A stretch of DNA of 64,000 nucleotides from JALZHR01 sp036388475 (GTDB lineage Bacteria; Acidobacteriota; Blastocatellia; Pyrinomonadales; Pyrinomonadaceae): the NCBI GenBank assembly GCA_036388475.1, contig DASVRT010000021.1, positions 85,100 to 149,099 of the forward strand, written 5' to 3'. Positions 1 through 7,615 of this stretch are shown here, one piece after another. The stretch's first letter is position 1; each line of letters opens with the position of its first letter. The position numbers were made by a program, and so were the translations under genes. The notes under the pieces were generated by a model that made no database searches, was not told the DNA's origin, and worked only from the letters and a program-made list of their open reading frames with translations.

Positions 1-40
1 CCGCATCCGATTCTTCGATAATTTTAAGCGGCTCTATCAT
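1..40 (-). CDS. N-terminus of a leftward gene cut by the window edge
   Basis: An ATG on the minus strand at position 40 opens a frame that stays open to the window edge and reads MIEPLKIIEESDA. Only 13 residues are visible. The pattern 'LKIIEESDA' resembles the first strand of RluA-type pseudouridine synthases, but this is a guess from a very short stretch. No Shine-Dalgarno is visible. The gene starts just beyond the hairpin at 51-121, as most leftward genes here do. Confidence 0.3.
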   Translation of the reverse strand, partial: MIEPLKIIEESDA

Positions 41-50
41 AAAAAAATAA

Positions 51-121
51 GTGAGAACCGAGATGTGAGAGTTGAGAACTAAATATATAAATTCTCGGTT
101 TTCAGTTTTCAGTTCTCAGTT
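51..121. repeat. Heptad-armed inverted repeat, CTGAGAA type
   Basis: The right arm (92-121) is built of 7-bp units related to AACTGAG read on the minus strand. The left arm (51-80) carries diverged copies of the same unit in the opposite orientation. An AT-only spacer (81-91) separates them. The right arm supplies the last residues and the stop codon of the leftward gene at 102. Confidence 0.75.
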
Positions 122-434
122 GCCCGTTGATTTCTTCCGCCGTCACGTTGTAATGCGACGCGTGATAAACGGGTTTGCCGTCTTTCAGAACGATTGCCTG
201 CGGCGATTCGTGACGGATTCCGGTGCGATTGGCAAGCTCGTTGGAAACGTCGCGCGCCGATTGCACGATAATTATATTTACGTCGCCGTCGACGGCTTCG
301 ATTTGGCGATAAGCGGCGGCGCTGATCGGGCAGGTCGTAGAGTGTTTGAAAACCAGAACCGGAGTTTCGTGCGATTTTTGAAAAAGCTCTTCGAGCTGCT
401 CGTTCGAATCGAGTTTCGTAAAATTTTCTTTCAT
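102..434 (-). CDS. ytxJ: Monothiol bacilliredoxin-like protein (YtxJ/BrxC family)
   Basis: A 110-residue thioredoxin-fold protein with a single active-site cysteine, Cys35, in the motif TTCPIS. This motif is the hallmark of the YtxJ (BrxC) family, which is known in bacilli to remove bacillithiol from oxidised proteins. The full short thioredoxin fold is present and there is no signal peptide, so it should be cytosolic. The last residues (GQLRTEN) and the stop are encoded by the right arm of the adjacent heptad repeat, so the native C-terminus has been replaced or extended by repeat DNA. Family assignment is from the motif and length. Use of bacillithiol by this organism is inferred; no bacillithiol synthesis gene is in the window. 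Confidence 0.85.
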   Translation of the reverse strand: MKENFTKLDSNEQLEELFQKSHETPVLVFKHSTTCPISAAAYRQIEAVDGDVNIIIVQSARDVSNELANRTGIRHESPQAIVLKDGKPVYHASHYNVTAEEINGQLRTEN

Positions 435-458
435 AACCCGATTATAACTTTTCGATTA

Positions 459-1208
459 TCAAAATGCATGCGGCGGCGGAGGCGGAAAGTTTTCCGCCGG
501 CGGAAAACTTTCGGTTGCCGGAAAAACTTTCCGGTAAGCGACCAAAACGCCCGCAAACATTAGCGGCATCACCAGATAAACGCCGAATCCGAGCAGGAAA
601 AAAGTAAAAACGTAGGACGCCAATCCCAGTAGGAACTCAATCAGAATCAGCCCGACGACGCCCGAAAGATTTGCCCAACCGGCGCGCGCGCTGAGCTTGA
701 ACGCCGCCCAGCCGCTCATATTTTTTTCGACAATCAGCGGATACGAGAACATCAGAAAAACGTGCAGCGAGCCGATAATGAGCCAGATGGCAATCATTTC
801 GACAAACATCGTTCCCATCAGTCCCCAGATTGCCGTCTCGTTAATTCTGCCGCGCGAATCCATCGAGGCGAAAAAAACGGCAAGCATCGAGGCGTAAACG
901 AATAATACCGAAATCACCGCGGGAACAATCAGCACGAGCGTTGCCACCAGTCCCGGAACAAAATAACTAAAGCCTTTGAAAAGTCCTTCAAACTCGACTT
1001 TCCGATTGTTCATTTTTTGAAACAGGCAGTAGTAAATGCCGCAAAACATCGCGCCGATGCCGATGCCCAGCGGAATTAATCCGCCAATCAGCATCCCGAC
1101 CAGCACGATGGCGAAAAACAGCCAGTACTGGTCTTTAATTAATTCCCAGCCCTCTTTGAAACATTCGACGGGACGAATCACGCCCGTCCGAAACTCCGTA
1201 TTTTGCAT
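459..1208 (-). CDS. Multi-pass integral membrane protein, unknown function
   Basis: A 249-residue protein with about six hydrophobic segments, roughly at residues 28-55, 85-120, 128-150, 152-165, 180-205 and 205-228. The N-terminus, RPVECFKEGWELIKDQYWLF, is a short amphipathic lead followed by Gly-rich membrane helices, as in DUF975/YciC-like membrane proteins. I do not recognise a catalytic motif. The last 20 residues are rich in Pro and Phe and come from a short inverted repeat in the DNA near 480-530. It lies 24 bp upstream of the bacilliredoxin-like gene on the same strand and may be co-transcribed. A role cannot be assigned. Confidence 0.75.
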   Translation of the reverse strand: MQNTEFRTGVIRPVECFKEGWELIKDQYWLFFAIVLVGMLIGGLIPLGIGIGAMFCGIYYCLFQKMNNRKVEFEGLFKGFSYFVPGLVATLVLIVPAVISVLFVYASMLAVFFASMDSRGRINETAIWGLMGTMFVEMIAIWLIIGSLHVFLMFSYPLIVEKNMSGWAAFKLSARAGWANLSGVVGLILIEFLLGLASYVFTFFLLGFGVYLVMPLMFAGVLVAYRKVFPATESFPPAENFPPPPPHAF

Positions 1209-1226
1209 TTTGACCTCAACGAAAAA

Positions 1227-1269
1227 TGGATAATGAAGCGAACGGAAAAATTCCGCACTTCATTATCCA
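1227..1269. repeat. Nested perfect hairpin
   Basis: Twelve-base arms TGGATAATGAAG (1227-1238) and CTTCATTATCCA (1258-1269) are perfectly complementary, with an inner CGGAA/TTCCG pair. It sits just upstream of the start of the leftward membrane protein gene, so it could end upstream transcription or shape the 5' leader. Confidence 0.7.
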
Positions 1270-1303
1270 CATTCCTTTTCCGAATAACAACAAAAAATCG
1301 GTT

Positions 1304-1427
1304 TTCACCGGCAAGGCACAAGGAACACTAAGGAAAATTCAAATAAAATCGACAAGATACACAGGATTAAAAGTTTTCCGTCGGCGGCTGATTCTTATTT
1401 GCGCTCCTTGTGTCCTGATGGTGAATC
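1304..1427. repeat. Element with TTCACC/GGTGAA ends, copy 1
   Basis: This 124-bp stretch begins TTCACCG and ends GGTGAATC, forming short terminal inverted repeats. Inside lie motifs such as CACAAGGAACACTAAGGAAA and GATACACAGGATTAA. A second diverged copy lies at 29055-29188 in the opposite orientation. The right end touches the TAG stop of the leftward glgP gene. Confidence 0.65.
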
Positions 1428-3625
1428 TAATTTCCTTCGTAAATTTTTACGATGTAATCTTTCAGCATCCGGTCGCTGGAAAACTGCGGCGTCAGCGTCG
1501 CCAGAGCGCTGCGCATTTTCGCAATCCAGACGTGCGGCAAGCCGTCCGCGTTTTTTTCGTAAAATGCGGGAATGACCTCGATTTCCAGAGCCTGATAAAG
1601 CGCTTCGGCGTCGTTGGCGTCGATTTCGTTTTCGCTCAAATCGCCTTCGTCACGCAAAACGCCGATGGAAAAACCGTTTTCGCCATTGTCGCCTTCAATC
1701 CACCAGCCGTCCAGAATCGAAAGATTCAAGCCGCCGTTCATCGCCGCTTTCTGCCCGCTCGTGCCCGAAGCTTCCAGCGGACGGCGCGGCACGTTCAGCC
1801 AGACATCGACGCCCTGCACCAGATAGCGAGCCACTTCCTGGTCGTAATCTTCGATAAAAGCGGCGCGCTGCAGCCACGTTCCGTTCTGTTTCTGGTTCAT
1901 CAGATTTTGCAAAAGAGCTTTCGCGTTGCGGTCTTGCGGATGAGCTTTGCCGGCAAAAACGAATTGGACGGGGCGATTCGCATCGCCAATCATCCGTTGC
2001 AGCCGCGGCACGTCCGACAAAAGCAGATTCCAGCGTTTATACGCCGCCACGCGCCGCGCAAAACCGATGGTTAAAACGTGCGGCTCAAAAAAGTTTTTCA
2101 CGTCCGAATGTTCGTGAATCGTTTCCAGCGAGCCGGTATTCGTCGCAAAAATTCTTTGTCTGATAAAGGCGATAAGCTGATTTTTTAAAAGATTGTGCGC
2201 GCGCCAGATTTCCGCGTCGGGAATTCGTTCGATTGCCGCGCGCCACGCATTTTCGTCTTTTAAAATCTCCGACCAGTTTCCGCCGATGTGCTTTTCGTAA
2301 ACGGCTTTTAAAGCCGGCGCAATCCACGTCGGCGCGTGAACGCCGTTGGTCACGAAGGTAATCGGAACTTCTTCCGCTTCCGCGCCCGCAAACATACTCT
2401 GCCACAGCGCGCGCGAAACTTCGCCGTGTTTTTCGCTCACGCCGTTTGCCGAGCGGCACATACGGATAGCGAACGGCGTCATCCCGAACCATTCCGCCGG
2501 ATTGTCGGAATCGGTACGCCCGAAGGCGAAAAATTCTTCTTTGGAAAGCTTGAGCGACGCGAGAAAATTTTCGTCCAAACATTTTTCGAGCAGTTCCGGC
2601 GCGAAAGTGTCGTTGCCGGCGGAAACCGGCGTGTGCGTCGTGAAAACGCATTTTTCACGCACGGCTGAAACCGCGTCGGTAAAATCTTTATCCGGTTTTT
2701 CCTGCAAAAATTCGCGGGCAAGCTCCAGCGTCAGAAATGCCGCGTGTCCTTCGTTCAGATGATAAACCGAAGGCTCGATGCCGAGTTTTCGCAAAAGCCG
2801 CACGCCGCCGATGCCGAGAATTTCTTCCTGCACGACGCGCGTTTCCGTGTCGCCGCCGTAGAGATGCCCGGTGATAAGACGGTCGACTTCGGCGTTTTGC
2901 AAAACGTTTGTGTCCAGCAGATATAAAGAGATTCTGCCGACGCGGGCGAGCCACGCCTGCGCCGCGACTTCGCGTCCGCGCATCGCAATCGTCACAAAAA
3001 TCCGCTCGCCGTTTTCGTTCGCGACAGGCTCCAGCGGAAGCTGGTTTTCAAACGCGTCCAGATATCTTTCTTCCTGCCAGCCGGTGTGCGCCAGCTTTTG
3101 ACGAAAATAGCCGAAACGATAAAAAAGCCCGACGGCGACAAGCGGAACGTTCATATCCGACGCCGATTTCAGATGGTCGCCCGCCAGGATTCCGAGCCCG
3201 CCCGAATAAATCGGCAGGGAATTATGCACGCCGTATTCGGCGCAAAAATAAGCGACCGGATTTTCTTTGGTGATTCTGCCGAAAGAGTTTTTCGGCGCGG
3301 CGAGATAACGGTCGGATTTTTCGGCAAAAGCGCGAACTCTTTCGACGTAAGACGGCTCGCACGACTTTTGCCAGAGCCGAAACTCGCTGATTTCCTTCAA
3401 CATCCGGCGCGGATTCTGCTCGACTTTTTCCCAGAGCGTCGAATCCAAATCGCGGAAAATTTCAGTGCCTTCCGCCGTCCAGGACCAGTAAAAATTCCCG
3501 GAAAGCTCGTCCAAAATTCGTAAATTTTCGGGAAGCCGGCGGTTGATTGAAAAATCCCGGCGGAAATAATGTTCTAATTGCTGACCTGCTGCCTGTGACA
3601 TTTCTTTGATGGAAGACTCCTTCAT
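1427..3625 (-). CDS. glgP: Alpha-glucan phosphorylase (GT35, DUF3417-type)
   Basis: A 732-residue enzyme that releases glucose-1-phosphate from glycogen or maltodextrin. The N-terminal ~110 residues match the DUF3417 lead typical of the short bacterial alpha-glucan phosphorylases. The core carries HLNEGHAAF near residue 290, FAGKAHPQD near 555-565 and the pyridoxal-phosphate region EASGTSGQKAAMNGG near 613-628. Length is normal for this subgroup. The start is uncertain: the ATG at 3625 contains an AAGGAG within its first codons, and translation could begin at the internal Met nine codons later (MSQAAGQQ). It is followed on the same strand by an element that overlaps its stop. No other glycogen gene is close. 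Confidence 0.93.
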   Translation of the reverse strand: MKESSIKEMSQAAGQQLEHYFRRDFSINRRLPENLRILDELSGNFYWSWTAEGTEIFRDLDSTLWEKVEQNPRRMLKEISEFRLWQKSCEPSYVERVRAFAEKSDRYLAAPKNSFGRITKENPVAYFCAEYGVHNSLPIYSGGLGILAGDHLKSASDMNVPLVAVGLFYRFGYFRQKLAHTGWQEERYLDAFENQLPLEPVANENGERIFVTIAMRGREVAAQAWLARVGRISLYLLDTNVLQNAEVDRLITGHLYGGDTETRVVQEEILGIGGVRLLRKLGIEPSVYHLNEGHAAFLTLELAREFLQEKPDKDFTDAVSAVREKCVFTTHTPVSAGNDTFAPELLEKCLDENFLASLKLSKEEFFAFGRTDSDNPAEWFGMTPFAIRMCRSANGVSEKHGEVSRALWQSMFAGAEAEEVPITFVTNGVHAPTWIAPALKAVYEKHIGGNWSEILKDENAWRAAIERIPDAEIWRAHNLLKNQLIAFIRQRIFATNTGSLETIHEHSDVKNFFEPHVLTIGFARRVAAYKRWNLLLSDVPRLQRMIGDANRPVQFVFAGKAHPQDRNAKALLQNLMNQKQNGTWLQRAAFIEDYDQEVARYLVQGVDVWLNVPRRPLEASGTSGQKAAMNGGLNLSILDGWWIEGDNGENGFSIGVLRDEGDLSENEIDANDAEALYQALEIEVIPAFYEKNADGLPHVWIAKMRSALATLTPQFSSDRMLKDYIVKIYEGN

Positions 3626-3696
3626 AAATAGTTATCCAGCGTTAAAAAGTTTATCGCGGCGAGCTTTGTTCGCCTACTAAACAAAGTAAGGAATGG

Positions 3697-3779
3697 AGAC
3701 GCCGATTTCTTGGGATAAATTAAGATTTTTTAGGATTTTATCTTAATCAATCTTAATCAATCCTAAATAATCGGCGTCT
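3697..3779. repeat. Nested inverted repeat between glgP and the macrodomain gene
   Basis: Outer arms AGACGCCGATT (3697-3707) and AATCGGCGTCT (3769-3779) are perfect complements. Inside are repeats of a TCTTAATCAA unit and its partial complement. A separate short hairpin with arms CTTTGTT/AACAAAG lies at 3664-3687. Confidence 0.65.
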
Positions 3780-3801
3780 GCATTTCTTTTCTATTCTACA
3801 A

Positions 3802-4350
3802 TTATTCGCCAAAGACTTGATATTTTACAAATGTTTCGGCGTCGGGCGCGGAGAAAAAAACGAGCCGCACCTGTTTAATTGTTTGATTATCTTCTAAAAA
3901 ATTCTTTATCGCCTGCGAAGAAATGCGCGCCGCTTCGTCGCGCGGATAACGGAAAGCGCCGGTCGAAAGCGCCGGAAAAGCAATCGTTTCCAGATTGTTT
4001 TCAATCGCCAGCCGCATCGAATTCCGGTAACAATCGGCTAAAAGCTCGGCGTCTCTGCCCGGATTCATTCCGTAAACGGGACCGACCGTATGAATGACAA
4101 ACCGCGCGGTCAGCTTTCCGCCCGACGTGATAACGGCTTTTCCCGCCGGTAATCCGTCCGGAAACTGCGTCCGGCGAATTTCCCTGCATTCTTCCAAAAT
4201 CCGCGCGCCGCCCGCGCGATGAATCGCGCCGTCAACGCCGCCGCCGCCCAGTAAAGTCGAATTTGCCGCGTTAACGACGGCGTCAACCTGCTCGCGCGTA
4301 ATATCGCCGACTTTGACCGCGACGCGACCCTTCAAAAACTCCGTTGACAT
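3802..4350 (-). CDS. Macrodomain protein (ADP-ribose / O-acetyl-ADP-ribose deacetylase, YmdB type)
   Basis: A 182-residue single macrodomain. The ADP-ribose pocket is clear: VNAANSTLLGGGGVDGAIH near residues 26-44, the LPAGKAVITSGGKL strand near 85-98 and the HTVGP loop near 106-110. Macrodomains of this type hydrolyse O-acetyl-ADP-ribose or remove mono-ADP-ribose from proteins. Length matches the YmdB family and there is no signal peptide, so it acts in the cytosol. Both flanks are hairpins, so it is probably transcribed with little coupling to its neighbours. No toxin or ADP-ribosyltransferase gene is adjacent, so a DarTG-like role is not supported here. Confidence 0.92.
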   Translation of the reverse strand: MSTEFLKGRVAVKVGDITREQVDAVVNAANSTLLGGGGVDGAIHRAGGARILEECREIRRTQFPDGLPAGKAVITSGGKLTARFVIHTVGPVYGMNPGRDAELLADCYRNSMRLAIENNLETIAFPALSTGAFRYPRDEAARISSQAIKNFLEDNQTIKQVRLVFFSAPDAETFVKYQVFGE

Positions 4351-4362
4351 AAAAATAGAAAA

Positions 4363-4401
4363 GACAGGATTACGAGAATAGAAAATTTTTCACTTCCTGT
4401 C
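4363..4401. repeat. Short hairpin upstream of the macrodomain gene
   Basis: Arms GACAGGA (4363-4369) and TCCTGTC (4395-4401) flank an AT-rich loop. It could terminate transcription arriving from the gene to the right. Confidence 0.5.
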
Positions 4402-4428
4402 CATTCCGCGGTAGATTTTTATTTTGTT

Positions 4429-4752
4429 TTAATGCAGCTGTTCGACGCGGATTTCGTCAAACATATCCTGGCGGCGGAGCGCTTCCGCCAGCAGCTTCGC
4501 CTTATGTTCGGTCAGCGGGCGCGTGGTGTTTTGACAGAAAACCTTGAACATTTCGTCGTCAATCATCGAAACCATTAATTCGCCTAAGCTGATGCCGCAG
4601 GCTACTTCGATGTCGTCAAAATTATGCAGTCGAAAATTATCGCTCTGTTCGACAAACTCTTCGATAAACGGGTCACGCAGGGCGTGTTCGGCTTCCGACT
4701 CGTCAAAATAATTGCCTTCGACAATCAAACAGTATTCTGCTCTTTTCTCCAT
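4429..4752 (-). CDS. Small cytosolic protein, unknown function
   Basis: About 107 residues from the ATG at 4752 (MEKRAEYCLIVEGNYF); the frame stays open to 4812, but the upstream 20 residues look like leader sequence. The product is acidic, with a likely alternating strand and helix pattern, and has no signal peptide or membrane segment. The segment from DDEMFKVFCQNT to the C-terminus looks helical. I recognise no family. The codon pattern (G or C in third positions) matches neighbouring real genes, which is the main reason to accept it. It lies between two hairpins, leftward. Confidence 0.65.
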   Translation of the reverse strand: MEKRAEYCLIVEGNYFDESEAEHALRDPFIEEFVEQSDNFRLHNFDDIEVACGISLGELMVSMIDDEMFKVFCQNTTRPLTEHKAKLLAEALRRQDMFDEIRVEQLH

Positions 4753-4842
4753 TTTCTGAACTTGCGCGTATAAGGTTTTGGTATGAAATTTTGCACACAG
4801 GAAATTTACCACTATTTGAGGAAAAAAATCTACACTTTTTTT

Positions 4843-4917
4843 AACTGAGAATCGAGAAGTGAAAACCGAGAATGGAAGCGTATTATATTCTCGGTTTTCA
4901 CTTCTCGATTCTCAGCT
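4843..4917. repeat. Heptad-armed hairpin, 31-bp near-perfect arms
   Basis: The left arm (4843-4873) and right arm (4887-4917) are complementary with a single mismatch. The units are CTGAGAA, TCGAGAA, GTGAAAA and CCGAGAA. The spacer is 13 bp. The right arm contains the TGA stop of the leftward DoxX gene. Confidence 0.9.
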
Positions 4918-5583
4918 CAAATCTTTTTGCAGTTCGCCGGTTTTCATAAAGCGATGATGCGCGGCGCAGAGGCAGCCGAAAACGAATCCGGCGACCGCCG
5001 CCATTACGGCGACGGGCAAAAATCTCTGTTGCAGATTGCCGATGCGGAAAAACGCGAAAGCGGAAGTCAGCGCGAAGCCGCCGAGCGCGAAAACGGCGGG
5101 AAGCCAGACGAATTCGAGCTTGAAAAAATGCGATTTTTCCGTTCGTTTCGAAAACAGAATCGCTTTCAGGCGGTCATAATCCCAAGCCACCAGATAAGTC
5201 GCCGCGACGAGCATCAGCGCCGTAATGTAATTCGTTCCGGCAAACCCGACCGAGCTGGTTAAAACGGCGATATTTAAAATAATCGGGAAAAACGCCAGCG
5301 CGCCGAGGTGCGCCGTGCGCGGAACGAGCAGCAGAAGCGCGGCGACGAGCTGACCCCAGCCGAGAAATTCGTAATAAAAGCCGGTTTGATACAACGCGTT
5401 GAAATAATGTCCGACCGGCGTCGAATCGGGCAAAGCGGTAAAAGGCTGTCCGACGATTTTCTTGAGGCTCGGCGGAATAAATCCGACGGCTAAAAGAACG
5501 CGCACGAAAGCCGTAAAAATTTGCAGCCATTTATTCGCCGTCAGCGATGCGTGCGCCTTATCCAGAGTCTTTTCCAAAGTCAT
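4912..5583 (-). CDS. DoxX-family membrane protein
   Basis: A 223-residue protein whose first ~150 residues fit the DoxX fold: four hydrophobic helices near residues 20-38, 70-92, 94-118 and 118-140, with FARVLLAVGF-type and FLGWGQLVAALLLLVPRT motifs. A further pair of helices (about 160-180 and 187-207) extends it beyond the usual ~140-residue DoxX length. DoxX proteins are inner-membrane proteins tied to redox or quinone-linked processes in some bacteria; the exact activity here is unknown. The stop codon lies in the right arm of the adjacent hairpin. It is divergent from the Cys-rich peptide gene across a 343-bp gap. Confidence 0.8.
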   Translation of the reverse strand: MTLEKTLDKAHASLTANKWLQIFTAFVRVLLAVGFIPPSLKKIVGQPFTALPDSTPVGHYFNALYQTGFYYEFLGWGQLVAALLLLVPRTAHLGALAFFPIILNIAVLTSSVGFAGTNYITALMLVAATYLVAWDYDRLKAILFSKRTEKSHFFKLEFVWLPAVFALGGFALTSAFAFFRIGNLQQRFLPVAVMAAVAGFVFGCLCAAHHRFMKTGELQKDLS

Positions 5584-5926
5584 AAATTTTCCGCCTTTCG
5601 ATATTTATCTCCCGCTTGCTAAAGCGTAAGAACGTCGCAAAACGTCTCCGCGTTTCAATAAATAAGCGGCGGCTCATTTCTTTTAGCATAGAAAATAAAT
5701 AAACGAATAAAACTGGTATTCAGATATTGTCTGATGTATATTATCTGCAATTTAATAATCCTGAATACGCAAAAGGCTTTCGGAGTTATTAAATTTTCAC
5801 GTCAAACAAGCGTTTCCCGATATTCCCGGAATCATCGGGAACTCAATCCTAATCCGACGCTCTCGCCCATTACAAGGTGATTAATCAGCGATTAGGACAA
5901 CCATTCAACTTAGAGAGGAGAAAAAA
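5584..5926. promoter_or_regulatory. Divergent intergenic region with three hairpins
   Basis: 343 bp without a gene, between the DoxX gene (leftward) and the Cys-rich peptide gene (rightward). It holds a nested palindrome with arms GTATTCAG/CTGAATAC (5716-5768) enclosing CAGATA/TATCTG, a hairpin TCCCGAT/ATCGGGA (5815-5840), and a hairpin TCCTAATC/GATTAGGA (5847-5897) that ends shortly before the ribosome-binding site GAGAGGAG. The hairpins would lie in the long 5' leader of the peptide mRNA if its promoter is near 5700. I could not fix a promoter with confidence. Confidence 0.5.
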
Positions 5927-6181
5927 ATGCTTAAAAGCGCGGTAATTCTGAAACGAGTGTTAATCCTGGCGATGCTTTCAGCCTGTTTAGCCTGGGTTAG
6001 TTTTGATTCCGCTAAATCCGTTTACGCAGCTACGACGTATGTTTGTTGTAAGGATTGTAACGGGATGACCGAAATCTGCGGCGAAAGTTGTAATGATAAC
6101 CAGGAATGCATCGACGCGTGCCTGGCAGAGGAACAGCACTGTTTTGAGATATGCACTCGCAGCATTCTGCTTTGCCCCTGA
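5927..6181 (+). CDS. Small secreted cysteine-rich peptide
   Basis: An 84-residue product with a strong ribosome-binding site (GAGAGGAG, 7 bases before ATG). Residues 1-34 form a secretion signal with a basic N-region and hydrophobic core. VYA at 32-34 fits signal peptidase I; LSAC at 17-20 also resembles a lipobox, so lipidation cannot be excluded. The mature part after VYA is about 50 residues with ten cysteines (CC, then single Cys every three to six residues), acidic and rich in Glu and Asp. An even number of closely spaced Cys suggests disulphide knots or a metal cluster. I recognise no family. It stands alone, upstream of a nested hairpin and mtnA. Confidence 0.75.
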   Translation: MLKSAVILKRVLILAMLSACLAWVSFDSAKSVYAATTYVCCKDCNGMTEICGESCNDNQECIDACLAEEQHCFEICTRSILLCP

Positions 6182-6259
6182 CGCTCGCCGCGCCGCGGTC
6201 GGAAGTAATTAAACCGCTGTCGTAATATGCCGTATTCGGACGGCAAAAATCATCGTGGT

Positions 6260-6361
6260 AATCGGCGCGGCGGCAGCAGCGCGCTTGATTATCTTAAATC
6301 GCAAGGTAATTGTCCGGCAATTACCTTGTTTGTTTTTCCGTCGAAAGCCGCGCCGCCGATT
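6260..6361. repeat. Nested hairpin between the Cys-rich peptide gene and mtnA
   Basis: The inner stem CAAGGTAATTG / CAATTACCTTG (6302-6312, 6318-6328) is perfect with a 5-base loop. The outer GC-rich arms (6260-6274 and 6347-6361) pair with two mismatches. It may terminate the peptide transcript. Confidence 0.65.
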
Positions 6362-6416
6362 TGTTCTTTCCTCTAAAAAATATGTAATAATTGTTTTTAG
6401 AAGGAAACTTGAACGA

Positions 6417-7463
6417 ATGATAATACCTGTCAAATGGAGCGACGAAGGCGTTCTGATGCTCGACCAGCGCCTTTTACCGACCGAAGAAAAATGGCTGACC
6501 CTGCGAACTTACACGGAAGTCGCCGCCGCCATCCGCGATATGGTCGTGCGCGGCGCGCCCGCTATCGGCGTTTCCGCCGCTTACGGCATTGCGCTGGGCG
6601 TGAAAAATTTTGTCGGCACGAGCCTGCTGGATTTGGACGACGAATTCGATTATATCAGCGAAATCCTCGGCAAAACGCGCCCGACCGCCGTTAATCTTTT
6701 CTGGGCGATTGACCGGATGAAGCGCACTTTCCGGAAAGCTAAATCCGAAGGCAAATCAATCGGCGAAATCAAACAGATTTTGCTGGTCGATGCGAAAGCG
6801 ATTCACGAGGAAGACATCGAAAGTCAGCGCCTTATAGCGCAGTTCGGCGGCGAGCTTCTGGAAGACAATTCGACCGTTCTGACGCATTGCAACGCGGGCG
6901 CGCTCGCCACCGGCGGCGTCTGGGGAACGGCGCTCGGCGTCATTCGCGGCGCGGTCAATCAGGGAAAAACCATTGACGTTTTCGCCGACGAAACGAGACC
7001 TTATCTGCAAGGCGCGCGATTAACGGCTTGGGAACTGCTTCAGGACGATATTCCGGTCACCTTGATTACCGATAATATGAGCGGTCACATTATGAAGCAG
7101 GGAAAAATTCAGGCGGTCGTCGTCGGCTCGGACCGAATTGCCGCCAACGGCGACGTCGCCAATAAAATCGGGACGTATATGGTCGCGGTGCTGGCAAGGC
7201 GTCACAACATCCCGTTTTACGTCGCCGCGCCGCTCTCGACCGTCGATTTAAATTGCCCGACGGGCGAGCAAATCCCGATTGAAGAACGCAATATCCGCGA
7301 GATAACGCATATTCGGGACATTCAGCTTTCGCCCGAAGGCATCGACGTTTCCAATCCGGCGTTCGACGTGACGCCGCACGATTTGGTGACGGCAATCATC
7401 ACCGAAAAAGGCGTCGCCCGCGCGCCTTACACGGAAAGCCTGCGAAAAATGTTTGACGAATAA
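6417..7463 (+). CDS. mtnA: S-methyl-5-thioribose-1-phosphate isomerase
   Basis: A 348-residue enzyme of the methionine salvage pathway that isomerises methylthioribose-1-phosphate to methylthioribulose-1-phosphate. The catalytic pair of the family is present: Cys158 in THCNAGALATGG and Asp239 in VVVGSDRIAANGD. RGAPAIGVSAAYG at residues 45-57 is the conserved substrate loop. I place the start at the ATG at 6417, preceded by AAGGAA; the open frame reaches further upstream but into hairpin sequence. The length fits the family exactly. No other salvage gene is adjacent, which is common for mtnA in scattered pathways. Confidence 0.95.
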   Translation: MIIPVKWSDEGVLMLDQRLLPTEEKWLTLRTYTEVAAAIRDMVVRGAPAIGVSAAYGIALGVKNFVGTSLLDLDDEFDYISEILGKTRPTAVNLFWAIDRMKRTFRKAKSEGKSIGEIKQILLVDAKAIHEEDIESQRLIAQFGGELLEDNSTVLTHCNAGALATGGVWGTALGVIRGAVNQGKTIDVFADETRPYLQGARLTAWELLQDDIPVTLITDNMSGHIMKQGKIQAVVVGSDRIAANGDVANKIGTYMVAVLARRHNIPFYVAAPLSTVDLNCPTGEQIPIEERNIREITHIRDIQLSPEGIDVSNPAFDVTPHDLVTAIITEKGVARAPYTESLRKMFDE

Positions 7464-7493
7464 AAGGAAATAAACCTCGCCGCCGTCGAAATG

Positions 7494-7548
7494 CGTTTCG
7501 GCATTAAAGAAACGGGCTTCGGCAGTAAAGAAATAGCTTGCGGCAGTG
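7494..7548. repeat. Short direct repeats after mtnA
   Basis: About two and a half copies of a 20-21-bp unit with the core TTCGGCANTAAAGAAA follow the mtnA stop. The first copy can also fold through CGTTTC/GAAACG. No gene is seen here. Confidence 0.5.
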
Positions 7549-7615
7549 TCGCCGTCACTCAATAATTATTTGCGAATAATCATTATAAAACGGCGATTAA
7601 AGATGAAAAGGCTGG

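Noticed and set aside
1226..2074. 282-codon frame on the plus strand
   Set aside because: It is antisense to glgP and the adjacent repeat element. The product is Arg/Ala-rich with no family pattern; such shadows are common here because third codon positions are rich in G and C.
3802..4350. Macrodomain gene as a DarG-type antitoxin
   Set aside because: No DarT-like ADP-ribosyltransferase gene adjoins it and the protein has only the macrodomain.
5584..5926. Riboswitch upstream of the Cys-rich peptide
   Set aside because: The three hairpins do not match any riboswitch consensus I can name; kept only as an unexplained structured leader.
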